Numbered from the stretch's first letter, positions 16,778 to 24,940 are shown. The stretch is 64,000 nucleotides of DNA from UBA6059 sp965227155 (GCA_965227155.1 OZ245731.1:3162001-3226000), one strand, 5' to 3'. Notes: generated from the sequence alone by a model not told the origin. Program-made: numbers and translations.

Positions 16778-16863
16778 CACTAAATTAATCATAATTTACC
16801 TATAAAGCAATTTTTATCAGTATAATATTTTGCAAAAAAGCCAATATGCCAAATTATAAGAAT

Positions 16864-18060
16864 TTAGCCCCATATATTACTCATTTCGTTCACCTTGATC
16901 TTTGAGGTAATCTTGATGTACTTTCTAAAAATAGAATAGTCTTTATGTCCTGTAATCTCCATTACTGTTTCTGGTCTCATTCCTTTTTCAAGTGATAGGG
17001 TAACGAATGTTCTTCTGGCTGTATGAGTCGTTATTAGTTCAAATTTCTTTTTGACCTCTTCTAACCTTTCCGGCCCTCTATACCTTACTATGGAAACTGG
17101 GCTGTCTATCTCTGCTCTTTCTCCAAGCTCTTTGAGGTAATCATTCATCTTTTGGTTTGATATACTTGGTAACGGCCTTTGCAGTCCTTTGTATTCATTC
17201 AATATCTCTAAAGCATAACCTACCAATGGCACCTCTAAAATGTCTTTGGTCTTTTGAATGCGAACATGCCATATATTATTTCGTATATCCGACCATTTAA
17301 TACTTTTTACATCTGAATAGCGCTGACCAGTAAAACAGGCAAAAAGAAAGATATTGCGGACTTTATAAAGCTTGGAATCCTTCTTTAGCTCTAAAGCTTG
17401 TATAGCCCTAATTTCCTCCTCTGTTAGATAGATGATATCTACCTTTTCTGATTTGGTTTTGAACCTTCTGAAATCTGCGCTATCAGTATACTTTTTATCA
17501 AAGCACCAACCTAAAAAGCTTTTTAACCCTTGAATATATTTACCTACGGTATTATTAGTTAAGCCTTTCTCATTGATCATGTACCCCGTGAATTTTTCAT
17601 GGAAAGTGCTGTCAAAAGATTCCATCTGGAATTTGCCAAATCCCTTTTCAAAATCCTTTAAATGCGTTTCTAAGGCTGCCCACTTCTTAATAGTGTTATT
17701 GGTGCAATCAAGTTTCTTGAATGCTAGAAACTCCTTCCAGTAATTCCAGAAGCTCCCTTTCTTTTTTACCTCTGGGTAAAGCTTCTCTTTTATAGTCTCT
17801 AATGTTACTTGCTTTTTATCGACCACTAATTCACGGTAGCATTTCATGACCTGATTAGTAAAGTCTTTCAGGTATTCATTAAGCACACCTGCATTTTCAT
17901 AATTGCGTTTAACCACCTGCTTTTTATCATCCCAAAATCTGGGATCAATTTTCTCTTTAGTAGATAGTTTAATCTGCTTATCTCCTGTCAATAGGTAAAG
18001 CATTATTACGCTGCTCTTAGCAGCCTTTTTGTTTTTCAAATAGAGTGCTGTAGTTGCCAT
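16864..18060 (-). CDS. tyrosine-type site-specific integrase
   Basis: 398 aa from the ATG at 18060 (MATTALYLKNKK). The longer reading from 18108 would start inside the arm-type repeat. An N-terminal arm-binding domain (about 1-95), a SAM-like core-binding domain (about 100-200, KSFLGWCFDKKY) and a catalytic domain (about 210-395) are visible. Catalytic residues are Arg in TGQRYSD, His-x-x-Arg in HTARRTF, His in TGHKDYS and the nucleophile Tyr in IFRKYIKI. It recombines attL and attR of the tRNA-Glu island. It points inward from attR, and its promoter region contains the right arm-type repeat, so it may repress itself. Confidence 0.95.
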   Translation of the reverse strand: MATTALYLKNKKAAKSSVIMLYLLTGDKQIKLSTKEKIDPRFWDDKKQVVKRNYENAGVLNEYLKDFTNQVMKCYRELVVDKKQVTLETIKEKLYPEVKKKGSFWNYWKEFLAFKKLDCTNNTIKKWAALETHLKDFEKGFGKFQMESFDSTFHEKFTGYMINEKGLTNNTVGKYIQGLKSFLGWCFDKKYTDSADFRRFKTKSEKVDIIYLTEEEIRAIQALELKKDSKLYKVRNIFLFACFTGQRYSDVKSIKWSDIRNNIWHVRIQKTKDILEVPLVGYALEILNEYKGLQRPLPSISNQKMNDYLKELGERAEIDSPVSIVRYRGPERLEEVKKKFELITTHTARRTFVTLSLEKGMRPETVMEITGHKDYSIFRKYIKITSKIKVNEMSNIWG

Positions 18061-18072
18061 ATCTTTAAAATG

Positions 18073-18095
18073 GGGGAAGGTATAGGGGAAGGTAA
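18073..18095. promoter_or_regulatory. arm-type repeat, right end of island
   Basis: GGGGAAGGTATAGGGGAAGG plus TAA, 22/23 identical to 8959-8981 and in the same orientation. It lies 13 bp upstream of the integrase start and 105 bp inside attR. Besides integrase arm binding it may control the integrase promoter. Confidence 0.65.
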
Positions 18096-18200
18096 AACCA
18101 TATTTCACTTAATTCATCTTAACACTAAGCTAATCAAAAAATGCATTTAAAAGCTATATAGTCCTATTTTTTGTAAAAATAAATATGTAAAAATTAAATA

Positions 18201-18223
18201 GGTTCGATTACCCTACGGACTGC
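18201..18223 (+). other. attR: partial tRNA-Glu 3' end duplicate
   Basis: 23 bp match the tRNA-Glu T-loop to discriminator region with one change, A18210 for C8901. The change would break a T-stem pair, which fits a copy no longer under selection. What follows is the original chromosomal flank of the tRNA gene. Confidence 0.88.
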
Positions 18224-18458
18224 CAGAATCCAAAACCAGCATATTTTCAATGTGCTGGTTTTCTTTTTTCTGCCTAATTTCAGCTATATGGCCGAAAAAA
18301 GCATTGACACGAGGGGTTCGAAGTTGATCCTTTTCTTTATCATACCATAAGCCTTCTGGAAACACCATTTTTATCAGCCGCTTTTTTGCCTGAATGTCCG
18401 TTTCCTGCCAAATGGAGGGGATTTTACTTACATAATCAAGTGCTACACCTACCCACAT
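18213..18458 (-). pseudogene. serine recombinase, C-terminal fragment
   Basis: 81 codons with no catalytic domain. The segment KRLIKMVFPEGLWYDKEKDQ followed by LRTPRVNAFF is the typical C-terminal end of large serine recombinases of Bacteroidota, whose genes often abut tRNA sites. The N-terminal resolvase and recombinase domains are absent: upstream, the frame runs straight into the orf126-like fragment. The 3' end overlaps attR by 11 bp. It is the leftover of an older element at the same tRNA. Confidence 0.65.
18232..18269 (+). terminator. displaced ancestral terminator of tRNA-Glu
   Basis: A stem of AAAACCAGCA and TGTGCTGGTTTT around a short AT-rich loop is followed by CTTTTTTC. It begins 9 nt after attR, the spacing expected for the original tRNA-Glu terminator before the island came between. 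It now overlaps the recombinase fragment on the other strand. Confidence 0.6.
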
Positions 18459-18465
18459 AGAAGGG

Positions 18466-18560
18466 TTCTATGTAACACGCCTACAGTGTGTACCCATGGG
18501 TATTTTTAATCCCTCTTATATACCCTCTAACATACCTCTTTAACAAACGTGGTATAGGTA
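18466..18560 (-). pseudogene. degenerate copy of the orf126 C-terminal coding end
   Basis: About 95 bp align with 16068-16163, sharing GGTTCTATGTAACACGC at one end and ATACCTCTTTAAC at the other with scattered changes. The stop frame is disturbed: an in-frame TAG precedes the conserved ACYIEP codons. Nothing of the N-terminal part remains. Confidence 0.7.
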
Positions 18561-18607
18561 GTGTCTAGAATTATATTACTAGAATCATATTATCTGAGCA
18601 GCATTCT

Positions 18608-18647
18608 CAATTCGCGATTCGCGAATTGCAAATTATGAGTATATTTG
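18608..18647 (+). promoter_or_regulatory. palindromic operator over the promoter of the wHTH-NTase operon
   Basis: The 10-bp arms CAATTCGCGA and TCGCGAATTG (18608-18628, one base between) form a perfect palindrome. A perfect -7 element TATATTTG lies at 18640-18647, 22 bp before the ATG at 18669. The -33 position (about 18617-18621, TTCG) falls inside the palindrome, so a bound repressor would block RNA polymerase. Confidence 0.65.
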
Positions 18648-18668
18648 TTTTTCTGAAGTACAAGAAAA

Positions 18669-19181
18669 ATGAAGAAGCATAGCGGCATGCGGCCTCAGGA
18701 TATCGTTATCCTACTTAAAATAGCTATCAAGCGGGATGAATCCTGGACGATGAAGGAATTGTCACAGGAGCTCAGGATCAGTGCCAGTGAAGTCAGTGAG
18801 AGCATCAACCGTTCGTCCATTGCCGGCTTACTTTTCCAAAATAAGAAACAGCTGATTCGACAGGCTCTGATGGACTTCCTGCAATATGGTCTTCGCTATG
18901 TCTATCCGCAGCAGCCGGGTGCACTGGTAAGGGGTGTACCTACCGCGCATGCTGCGCCCCCTTTAAGCGAAGAAATCATAAGTGATGCGCCTTATGTTTG
19001 GCCCTATTATAAAGGAAACGTTAGGGGACAAGCCATTGAGCCACTTTATCCGAGTGTGCCGGAAGCGTGTCTGGATGACCCTGGCTTTTATGAAGTGATG
19101 GCTCTTTGTGATGCGTTGCGTGTAGGAAGGGCAAGAGAGCGAAATATTGCCGTGGAAGAACTCAAAAAACGGATATGCTAA
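18669..19181 (+). CDS. winged-helix regulator, probable antitoxin-like partner
   Basis: 170 aa. The N-terminal 75 residues form a winged-helix HTH: DIVILLKIAIKRDESWTMKE, LSQELRISASEVSESINRS and a hydrophobic wing. The C-terminal half (QYGLRYVYPQQPGALVRGVP, then YVWPYYKGNVRGQAIEPLYP) looks like a partner-binding region with many prolines. The stop overlaps the next gene's start by 7 nt, so both proteins are made together. I do not recognise a named family. The autoregulatory-looking palindrome upstream and the nucleotidyltransferase downstream suggest an antitoxin or regulator role. Confidence 0.75.
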   Translation: MKKHSGMRPQDIVILLKIAIKRDESWTMKELSQELRISASEVSESINRSSIAGLLFQNKKQLIRQALMDFLQYGLRYVYPQQPGALVRGVPTAHAAPPLSEEIISDAPYVWPYYKGNVRGQAIEPLYPSVPEACLDDPGFYEVMALCDALRVGRARERNIAVEELKKRIC

Positions 19182-19870
19182 AGAATACCCTAATCAACCG
19201 GGTAGTTACTAAGAAGATTGCTTCAGCACTTGGAGAACTGAATGATCAGGTCGTTTACGTAGGTGGAGCTGTTGTAAGTTTGTATGTTGATGATCCTACA
19301 GCAGATGACGTTCGACCGACAAAGGATCTGGATCTTACCATGGAGATTGCCAGCCTGGGGGCGTTGGAAGAATTACGGGAAGAACTGTTACGACGTGGCT
19401 TTAGACAAACAGCAGAAGATTCAGTGATTTGTCGATTTCGGTACGAAGATATATTGGTGGATGTCATGGCCACAGTACCGGTAGGCTGGGCTCCCGGCAA
19501 TCGCTGGTTTGCAATGGGTTTTGACCATGCTTTTACCTATACATTAGACGATTGGCGCATACGGTTGCTTCCACTACCTTATTTTCTTGCATCTAAGTTG
19601 GATGCCTTTTTCGATCGGGGAGTCAAGGATTTGTATGCAAGCCATGATTTTGAAGATATCGTCTATTTATTTAATCATGTTTCTGATATCGACGAACAAG
19701 CAGTAAATTCGGAAAGTACTGTCAAAGAATATCTCATAGAGTGTTCTCGAAAAATACTGGATAGCTCGGCAATCAAAGAAGCCATCGTCGGTAATCTGTA
19801 TTATGAATTACAAGATCAGCGACTAGAGTTAATCCTAAATAAGCTTAACAAAATAGTTCGTGAGCTTTAA
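19175..19870 (+). CDS. nucleotidyltransferase (MNT/AbiEii-like), probable toxin
   Basis: 231 aa, a stand-alone pol-beta-type nucleotidyltransferase. The fold signature is YVGGAVVSLYVDD (GG motif), PTKDLDLTMEI (two catalytic Asp as DxD) and DILVDVMATVP (third Asp), followed by LPYFLASKLDAFFDRGVKDL typical of the AbiEii/DUF6036 branch. All catalytic residues are present. Related proteins in Type IV-like systems (AbiEii, MenT) add nucleotides to tRNA acceptor ends, and others (HEPN-MNT) modify the partner protein. Whether this one acts on tRNA is not known; it sits beside a tRNA-Glu integration hotspot. The 155 bp after it show no gene. Confidence 0.8.
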   Translation: MLKNTLINRVVTKKIASALGELNDQVVYVGGAVVSLYVDDPTADDVRPTKDLDLTMEIASLGALEELREELLRRGFRQTAEDSVICRFRYEDILVDVMATVPVGWAPGNRWFAMGFDHAFTYTLDDWRIRLLPLPYFLASKLDAFFDRGVKDLYASHDFEDIVYLFNHVSDIDEQAVNSESTVKEYLIECSRKILDSSAIKEAIVGNLYYELQDQRLELILNKLNKIVREL

Positions 19871-20025
19871 CGAACTCAATAGCGTAGAACATTACATTGT
19901 ACACCAGCTAACAGGTGTCCATCAAGGATTAAAACATTAAAGCTTTCATCAAGTGTAATGCATAAAACCGCCCCCGGACGAGTCTTTAAGCATTAACCCT
20001 CACCAGGTATATTCAAATCATTTGC

Positions 20026-20934
20026 CTAATGAATGCGATTCCAGAAGCTTTTGTCAAAGAGCATAGCACTGCCCAATAACGCTGCATGGTCAGCATTGGT
20101 GGCGACTTTTAGTTCCACTTGTAGACCTTGATTTTGGAAAAAGGTCATGCAGTGTGTGCCAAAGAGATCGAATGATTTGGCAATATTACCACCCAATACA
20201 ATGATGTCGGCAGGGAATTTATTTAGCCATGGCGTAAGAAATGATCCCAGGTTGGTACCAAAAGTTTGGAAAATTTCGGCCGCTTCATGATCTTTTCTTG
20301 CATGCGCTGCTATTTCTTTTACGCCGGCTATTTCTCTATCAAATTTGTCCTGATAAGCTTTTTTGAACCAACGGGTTGAAAAATAATCATCGGCAATACT
20401 CTCCTGAAAGGGCACATTCCAAAAAAATCCGTCTTTCGGCACATCTGCCCTGTCGGTAACAGGAATCCCATTTTCAATGAAGGTGGAGCCAAAACCGGTG
20501 CCCAATGTAAGCACGAGGGATCTTTGAAAGCCCACAGCTTCCCCAAACCATGCCACTCCCACGCCAAAGGAAGTGGCATCATTAAGAAATCGTAAATCCA
20601 GGTTTGGTTGAGCAAGGTATTGGGTCAGTTCCTGTCGAATGTTGACACGGTAAAGGTTTTCAAACTTTTGATTTTCACCCTCAAACCATGCAATACCCTG
20701 CTTGTAATCGAAGGGCCCGGGCATGGCAAAACCAATCCCGGCAATTTCCCGGGAGCTGCAGCTGTTCAAACATTTGTTAATAGCAGTGGCCCATGCTTCC
20801 AGCAGTTTTTCCTTTGACCAGGAAGGATCAATTTTTTGAAGGTTTTCTGACCCTCCTATGATGGACTTTTGCTCAAGATCAATGCCGGCGCACAATATAT
20901 GACTACCGCCTATGTCTACGCCAATTGCTACCAT
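20026..20934 (-). CDS. ROK-family sugar kinase
   Basis: 302 aa. The N-terminal ATPase-clan motif is VAIGVDIGGSHILCAGID. A sugar-binding stretch FLNDATSFGVGVAWFGEA with the catalytic Asp follows, then LTLGTGFGSTFIENG for the phosphate loop. The Cys-rich ROK zinc motif is not evident, which is common in shorter bacterial members. It likely phosphorylates a hexose (glucose, mannose or fructose) at C6. It closes a minus-strand operon after an SDR and a DUF4185-like gene (27-nt and 25-nt gaps), at the edge of the glycan utilisation region, so it could prime mannose for the isomerase at 31361. The exact substrate cannot be told from sequence. Confidence 0.85.
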   Translation of the reverse strand: MVAIGVDIGGSHILCAGIDLEQKSIIGGSENLQKIDPSWSKEKLLEAWATAINKCLNSCSSREIAGIGFAMPGPFDYKQGIAWFEGENQKFENLYRVNIRQELTQYLAQPNLDLRFLNDATSFGVGVAWFGEAVGFQRSLVLTLGTGFGSTFIENGIPVTDRADVPKDGFFWNVPFQESIADDYFSTRWFKKAYQDKFDREIAGVKEIAAHARKDHEAAEIFQTFGTNLGSFLTPWLNKFPADIIVLGGNIAKSFDLFGTHCMTFFQNQGLQVELKVATNADHAALLGSAMLFDKSFWNRIH

Positions 20935-20961
20935 ATTGAATGTTGATGTGGTTTGAAATAA

Positions 20962-21732
20962 TTATGCTTCTCGCTTGCTTCCGCCGATGACAATGCCGAG
21001 CCCTCCGTCAACCCTGATCGATTGGCCGGTAATAAAGCCCGCTTTATCACTTGCCAGAAAATGAATCAACTCAGCAACTTCTTCCGGGGTACCGATTCTT
21101 TTGGTGAGGTGCATGTCATGACATTCCTGCAATACCTCCTCGGGATTTGGCGATTCCTGTATGGCATTTCGGAGCATGGGGGTATCTACAGAACCAGGGC
21201 ATACCGCGACACACCTGATGTTTGGGGCATAATCCACCGCAATACTGCGGGTAAGGCCAAGCAATGCAGTTTTGGAAGTTGTATAGGCAGCCACACTGTT
21301 TTGTGAGATAAATGCCTGTACACTGGACACATTGATGATCACGCCTTTTCCGATGCGCTGCATGCCTGGTATGGCTGCCCTGGCACAGAGGAAATGGCCT
21401 TTTAAGTTTATATTCATGGTCAAATCCCATAATTCGTCGCTGGTCTCAGTGACCGTACCATATTTATTAATGCCAGCATTATTGATCAGAACATCAACCT
21501 CGCCCTGACCCTGGATGAGCTTTTTAAAGGCAGCGTTCACTGAGGCTGAGCTGGCAATGTCGCAGTGATAGAAGCTGGCATTTTCCCCGATCTCTTTTGC
21601 CAGGCTATCTCCTGCCTGATCGTCAGTGTCGAGTATGGATATTTTATAGCCTTCTTTTGCAAAGAGAAGGGCACAGGAAGCTCCAATGCCTTTAGCACCT
21701 CCGGTAATTACAGCGTGTTTCAGTTTTGTCAT
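20962..21732 (-). CDS. SDR-family oxidoreductase
   Basis: 256 aa, the classical short-chain dehydrogenase length. It has the NAD(P)-binding TGGAKGIGASCALLF motif, NNAGINKYG, a catalytic Ser in VIINVSSVQ and YxxxK in AAYTTSKTALLGL. The C-terminus is IRVDGGLGIVIGG. The Asp after beta2 (SILDTDD) favours NAD. It lies in an operon with a ROK kinase and a DUF4185-like protein, so a sugar or sugar acid is the probable substrate, perhaps a hexose 1-dehydrogenase step. It differs clearly from the second SDR in the region (57782). Confidence 0.87.
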   Translation of the reverse strand: MTKLKHAVITGGAKGIGASCALLFAKEGYKISILDTDDQAGDSLAKEIGENASFYHCDIASSASVNAAFKKLIQGQGEVDVLINNAGINKYGTVTETSDELWDLTMNINLKGHFLCARAAIPGMQRIGKGVIINVSSVQAFISQNSVAAYTTSKTALLGLTRSIAVDYAPNIRCVAVCPGSVDTPMLRNAIQESPNPEEVLQECHDMHLTKRIGTPEEVAELIHFLASDKAGFITGQSIRVDGGLGIVIGGSKREA

Positions 21733-21757
21733 AACTCATTTTTAAATCAATTATCGC

Positions 21758-22924
21758 TTAATCAATTTTAACTTCAATGAACCTTGGTCGGTATAGATTA
21801 GGTTTATCCAGAATATCATTCCAAAAATCAAAGGAATTAATATTGTAGCTAATCAGCAGATGGCCGGGCCTTGAGAGGTGTGGATAGCCTTTGGCATTAT
21901 AGGTGAAGAAGTCCAGATCCTCGTAAACTTCTGCAGTATTCCAGACCTTGCGTACAGGGAAGAATGGACCTACCGGGGAACTGCCATATTGCACAGCTAC
22001 CTCATTACTCATTCCCGAAAATTGATAAGCCAGGATAAACCTGCCGTCAGCAGTAGGTGAGATGCTAAACTCATTGGACAGATTCTGATTGATTGGCTTG
22101 AGCGCATTGATGTCAGATGCCCAACTATCGCCATCCCAATATTGCCATGCATCAAATTCAAGGAATTTTTCAGGCAATACACGTGCTACCACCATTTGTT
22201 TGGCCTGTCCTCTCACACCATATACATATACAAAACCATCGGGGTTAGGGGCACCGGCTGCTTCAGTATTGACCAATATCGCACTGCCTAAGGTTGTTTC
22301 TATGCCCTCATTTTCAAAAAATAAAGGTGTGTCATATTGTTTATGGGCTTCGAAAGGCGGATTAGAGCCGGCGGGTATTGCAATCAATGTAGTGCCTACC
22401 TGCTCAAAACCAAATACAGCATGATCTGTATTCCTGATCCGGTATCCAAAGATGAATAAGGTATTGTCCAATGCTGTATTGACAAATCCATCTCCCAGCC
22501 AATAATAATCACCGGCTTTAGTCATTGGTGTATTGGGATCAAAAATAGCATGAGGGCTACCATCTTGGGAAGTCCAGTAAAACTCCATTTTATCGGCAAC
22601 CGGCTTATTGCCTTGCAATATGGCAACTGAATTGTGGATCATGGAAAAATCCCCTGGCTTTACCGTGGAGTCCTTAATTGTACCAATCATAGTATCACTG
22701 AAAAGGATCAATGATTGTGTGTTTTCAGTAGCCTGCACAAACTCTTTACCATCCAGGGGAATGGCAAAAATGCCATCTCCACCAAACCAGCCGTTGTTTT
22801 TAATGAATAACTGATTCCATTCCTTGTGGGCCTTTACCCGGTCACCGTAAAGGGACTGGGCTGCTGTACCGTGGGCAATCAAGATAGTAAATAGAAAAAA
22901 CAGGCTTTTTAAATTCATGAACAT
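21758..22924 (-). CDS. secreted DUF4185/DUF5005-like beta-propeller protein (paralogue 1)
   Basis: 388 aa with an N-terminal signal peptide (MNLKSLFFLFTILIAHGTAA; the Met at 22918 is an equal start choice). The body has repeated blade-like motifs: NGWFGGDGIFAIPLDG, LFSDTMIGTIKD, YYWLGDGFVN, PDGFVYVYGVRG and the terminal LLISYNINSFDFWND with YRPRFIEV. This is the pattern of five-bladed propeller glycosidase-like proteins annotated DUF4185/DUF5005. The catalytic activity is unproven. Two paralogues lie at 45409 and 46627 in the same gene region. It heads an operon with the SDR and ROK kinase and is divergent from the acetylesterase gene. Confidence 0.78.
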   Translation of the reverse strand: MFMNLKSLFFLFTILIAHGTAAQSLYGDRVKAHKEWNQLFIKNNGWFGGDGIFAIPLDGKEFVQATENTQSLILFSDTMIGTIKDSTVKPGDFSMIHNSVAILQGNKPVADKMEFYWTSQDGSPHAIFDPNTPMTKAGDYYWLGDGFVNTALDNTLFIFGYRIRNTDHAVFGFEQVGTTLIAIPAGSNPPFEAHKQYDTPLFFENEGIETTLGSAILVNTEAAGAPNPDGFVYVYGVRGQAKQMVVARVLPEKFLEFDAWQYWDGDSWASDINALKPINQNLSNEFSISPTADGRFILAYQFSGMSNEVAVQYGSSPVGPFFPVRKVWNTAEVYEDLDFFTYNAKGYPHLSRPGHLLISYNINSFDFWNDILDKPNLYRPRFIEVKID

Positions 22925-22940
22925 ACGTTTCTTTGAGCAA

Positions 22941-22956
22941 CTTGTATATATACAAG
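22941..22956. promoter_or_regulatory. perfect palindrome in the divergent DUF4185 / acetylesterase gap
   Basis: CTTGTATATATACAAG is a perfect 16-bp palindrome in the 48-bp gap between two divergent starts. The core TGTAT-N2-ATACA recurs as TGTAT-N3-ATACA upstream of susC (26633-26645). The GTAT..ATAC form fits operators of GntR/HutC regulators, and one such gene lies at 25287. Confidence 0.6.
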
Positions 22957-22972
22957 GTATTGAATTATCAGG

Positions 22973-24940
22973 ATGCTTATGTTAAGGATACTATTGGTTT
23001 TATTGGCGATTTTTTATGGACTTAATGGTTATTGTGAGGTAACTGTCCATGCCATATTTGGAGATAAAATGGTACTGCAGCGCGATACCGTCAATAAGCT
23101 GTGGGGTTGGGCAGATGCAGAGGAGAAAATTACCATTACCATTGGAGAAAAAACAATAAATACCGAGGCAAGTGATGATGGCAAATGGAGTGCTTTGCTA
23201 CCACCGTTTCCTGCAGGGGGTCCCTACACCATCACTATCCAGGGCAAAAACAAAATAACATTTGAAAATATACTTTTTGGAGAGGTATGGCTATGCAGTG
23301 GGCAGTCCAACATGCAATATACATTAGGGATGCTCGGAAAGGATATCTCAAAAATTGATCGTGTAGGCAATCCCATGATTCGGCAATTCAGGAATGAATT
23401 GGATGTTGATTATTTGCCCAAAGCTGACTTGAAAGGGGGCTATTGGGTAGAGGCTGATAGTGCTACTGTTCTTGATTTTTCAGCTACAGCTTATTATTTC
23501 GGTCGGGTTTTATATGATAGTTTGAAGGTGCCCATTGGTCTTTTGAATATCAACCTGGGAGCGACCACCATTGAGACGTGGATGAGTGGGGAAGCATTGC
23601 AGCCCTTCCCTCAATTCAGGGATATCATTGAAGAGATCCATGGTAGAGGGAAAAATTTTGATGATATGTATGCCGATCTTGAGTCTTTCAGAAAAAGCTG
23701 GGACAATAAGCATTACATGAAGGGCCCCGGCTTTGATGAGAAATGGTATTTACCACAGTACGATGATAGCAAATGGAGCACCATGAAAGTCCCCAATTTT
23801 TGGGAATACGAAGGGCTGGATCATGATGGTGCAGTATGGTTTAGGCGTAAGTTTGACTTACCAGAAGGCTTTGCTGCAGATAGCTTTCAGTTAGCCCTGA
23901 ATCAAATCGATGATTATGATATTACCTGGGTGAATGGCGTTAAAGTGGGAGAAACATTTGGCAATCGCAATTTTAGAAATTACAAAGTACCCAGGTCCTT
24001 GCTTAAGCAAAAAGGCAATACTTTGGTTGTGAGGGTTTTTGATGTAGGCGGGCTTGGCGGTTTCCATACCGCAGCTTTTTGGGGCAATCCCATATTGGTA
24101 GGTGAGTGGAAGTATAAAGCCGGTTTACCTATAGATACAACTTCTTTTCCTGTACCTGATGTGCCTAATGGCAGCATTTTTAGCTATCCTACGCTTTTAT
24201 ACAACGGCAATATTGCACCGATTACTGATTTATCCATAAAAGGGGTTATTTGGTATCAGGGGGAATCCAATGCAGCACGTGCAGAAGAGTATCGAAAACT
24301 CCTACCTGGATTAATTTCAGATTGGAGGCAGCAGTGGGATTACGACTTGCCCTTTTTGGTGGTACAATTGGCCAATCATCGGCAAGAAAAAGAACACCCT
24401 GGGCATAGTGAATGGGCAGAGTTAAGAGAAGCCCAATCGATGGCTTTGGAAAATGGTGCAACGCATCTTGCAGTAACCATCGATATTGGAGAGGCAGATG
24501 ATATACATCCCAAAAATAAGGAAGATGTGGGCTATAGGCTGGCCCTCGGTGCGCTCCAAAAATGCTACGGGTTTGATATAGTTGCCAATAGTCCGGTATT
24601 TAAGGCTATGAATATTGAGGGTGAGGAGGTACTTATTGAGTTCGACCATATTGGTAGTGGGCTCAAAACGGTTGATAAATATGGCTATATCAGAGGTTTT
24701 GAATTAGCAGGAGAAGACAGAGTTTTTCACTGGGCTAGAGCAAAATTGATTGGCAATAAGGTAGTTGTTTGGTCCGATGAGGTAGCTAAGCCTGTGGCAG
24801 TTCGATATGCATGGTCAGACAACCCTGGTGAACTGGATCTTTATAACCAGGAAGGCTTGCCACTGACTCCATTCAGAACTGATGATTGGCCCCTTTCTAC
24901 AAAAGGGAAAGTATATGACCATACCCCTCATCAGTTCTAA
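22973..24940 (+). CDS. sialate O-acetylesterase-type carbohydrate esterase
   Basis: 655 aa, exported (signal peptide about residues 1-22). SGNH/SASA-type catalytic parts: GEVWLCSGQSNM with the nucleophile Ser (about residue 110), VIWYQGESNA, and DIHPKNKEDVG carrying the catalytic Asp-x-x-His. A jelly-roll insert of about 140 residues (240-380, WFRRKFDLPEGF...INQIDDYDITWVNG-like) resembles the beta-galactosidase sugar-binding fold, common in these two-domain esterases. The family removes O-acetyl groups from sialic acid or from xylan/mannan. In a region with alpha-mannosidases, O-acetylated mannose-containing glycan is the most likely target (inference). Confidence 0.9.
   Translation: MLMLRILLVLLAIFYGLNGYCEVTVHAIFGDKMVLQRDTVNKLWGWADAEEKITITIGEKTINTEASDDGKWSALLPPFPAGGPYTITIQGKNKITFENILFGEVWLCSGQSNMQYTLGMLGKDISKIDRVGNPMIRQFRNELDVDYLPKADLKGGYWVEADSATVLDFSATAYYFGRVLYDSLKVPIGLLNINLGATTIETWMSGEALQPFPQFRDIIEEIHGRGKNFDDMYADLESFRKSWDNKHYMKGPGFDEKWYLPQYDDSKWSTMKVPNFWEYEGLDHDGAVWFRRKFDLPEGFAADSFQLALNQIDDYDITWVNGVKVGETFGNRNFRNYKVPRSLLKQKGNTLVVRVFDVGGLGGFHTAAFWGNPILVGEWKYKAGLPIDTTSFPVPDVPNGSIFSYPTLLYNGNIAPITDLSIKGVIWYQGESNAARAEEYRKLLPGLISDWRQQWDYDLPFLVVQLANHRQEKEHPGHSEWAELREAQSMALENGATHLAVTIDIGEADDIHPKNKEDVGYRLALGALQKCYGFDIVANSPVFKAMNIEGEEVLIEFDHIGSGLKTVDKYGYIRGFELAGEDRVFHWARAKLIGNKVVVWSDEVAKPVAVRYAWSDNPGELDLYNQEGLPLTPFRTDDWPLSTKGKVYDHTPHQF

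Larger units (their letters stand above)
8892..18223. mobile_element. tRNA-Glu integrative genomic island (about 9.3 kb)
   Basis: It is bounded by the tRNA-derived direct repeats attL (8892-8914) and attR (18201-18223). The integrase gene lies next to attR, preceded by an excisionase-type HTH gene and orf126 on the same strand. A 23-bp GGGGAAG-type repeat lies 45 bp inside attL and 105 bp inside attR (22/23 identical). The cargo is more AT-rich than the flanks and includes a Type IIG-like restriction-modification enzyme, a putAbiC protein, a UDG-superfamily protein, a four-TM protein, a PD-(D/E)XK-like protein and an unknown ORF. No relaxase, replication or capsid gene is present, so it is probably mobilised by helper functions or is a small satellite-like element. 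Confidence 0.88.

Noticed and set aside
8892..18223. Island as a prophage
   Set aside because: No capsid, tail, terminase, portal or lysis gene. Only integrase, excisionase-type HTH and defence-type cargo.
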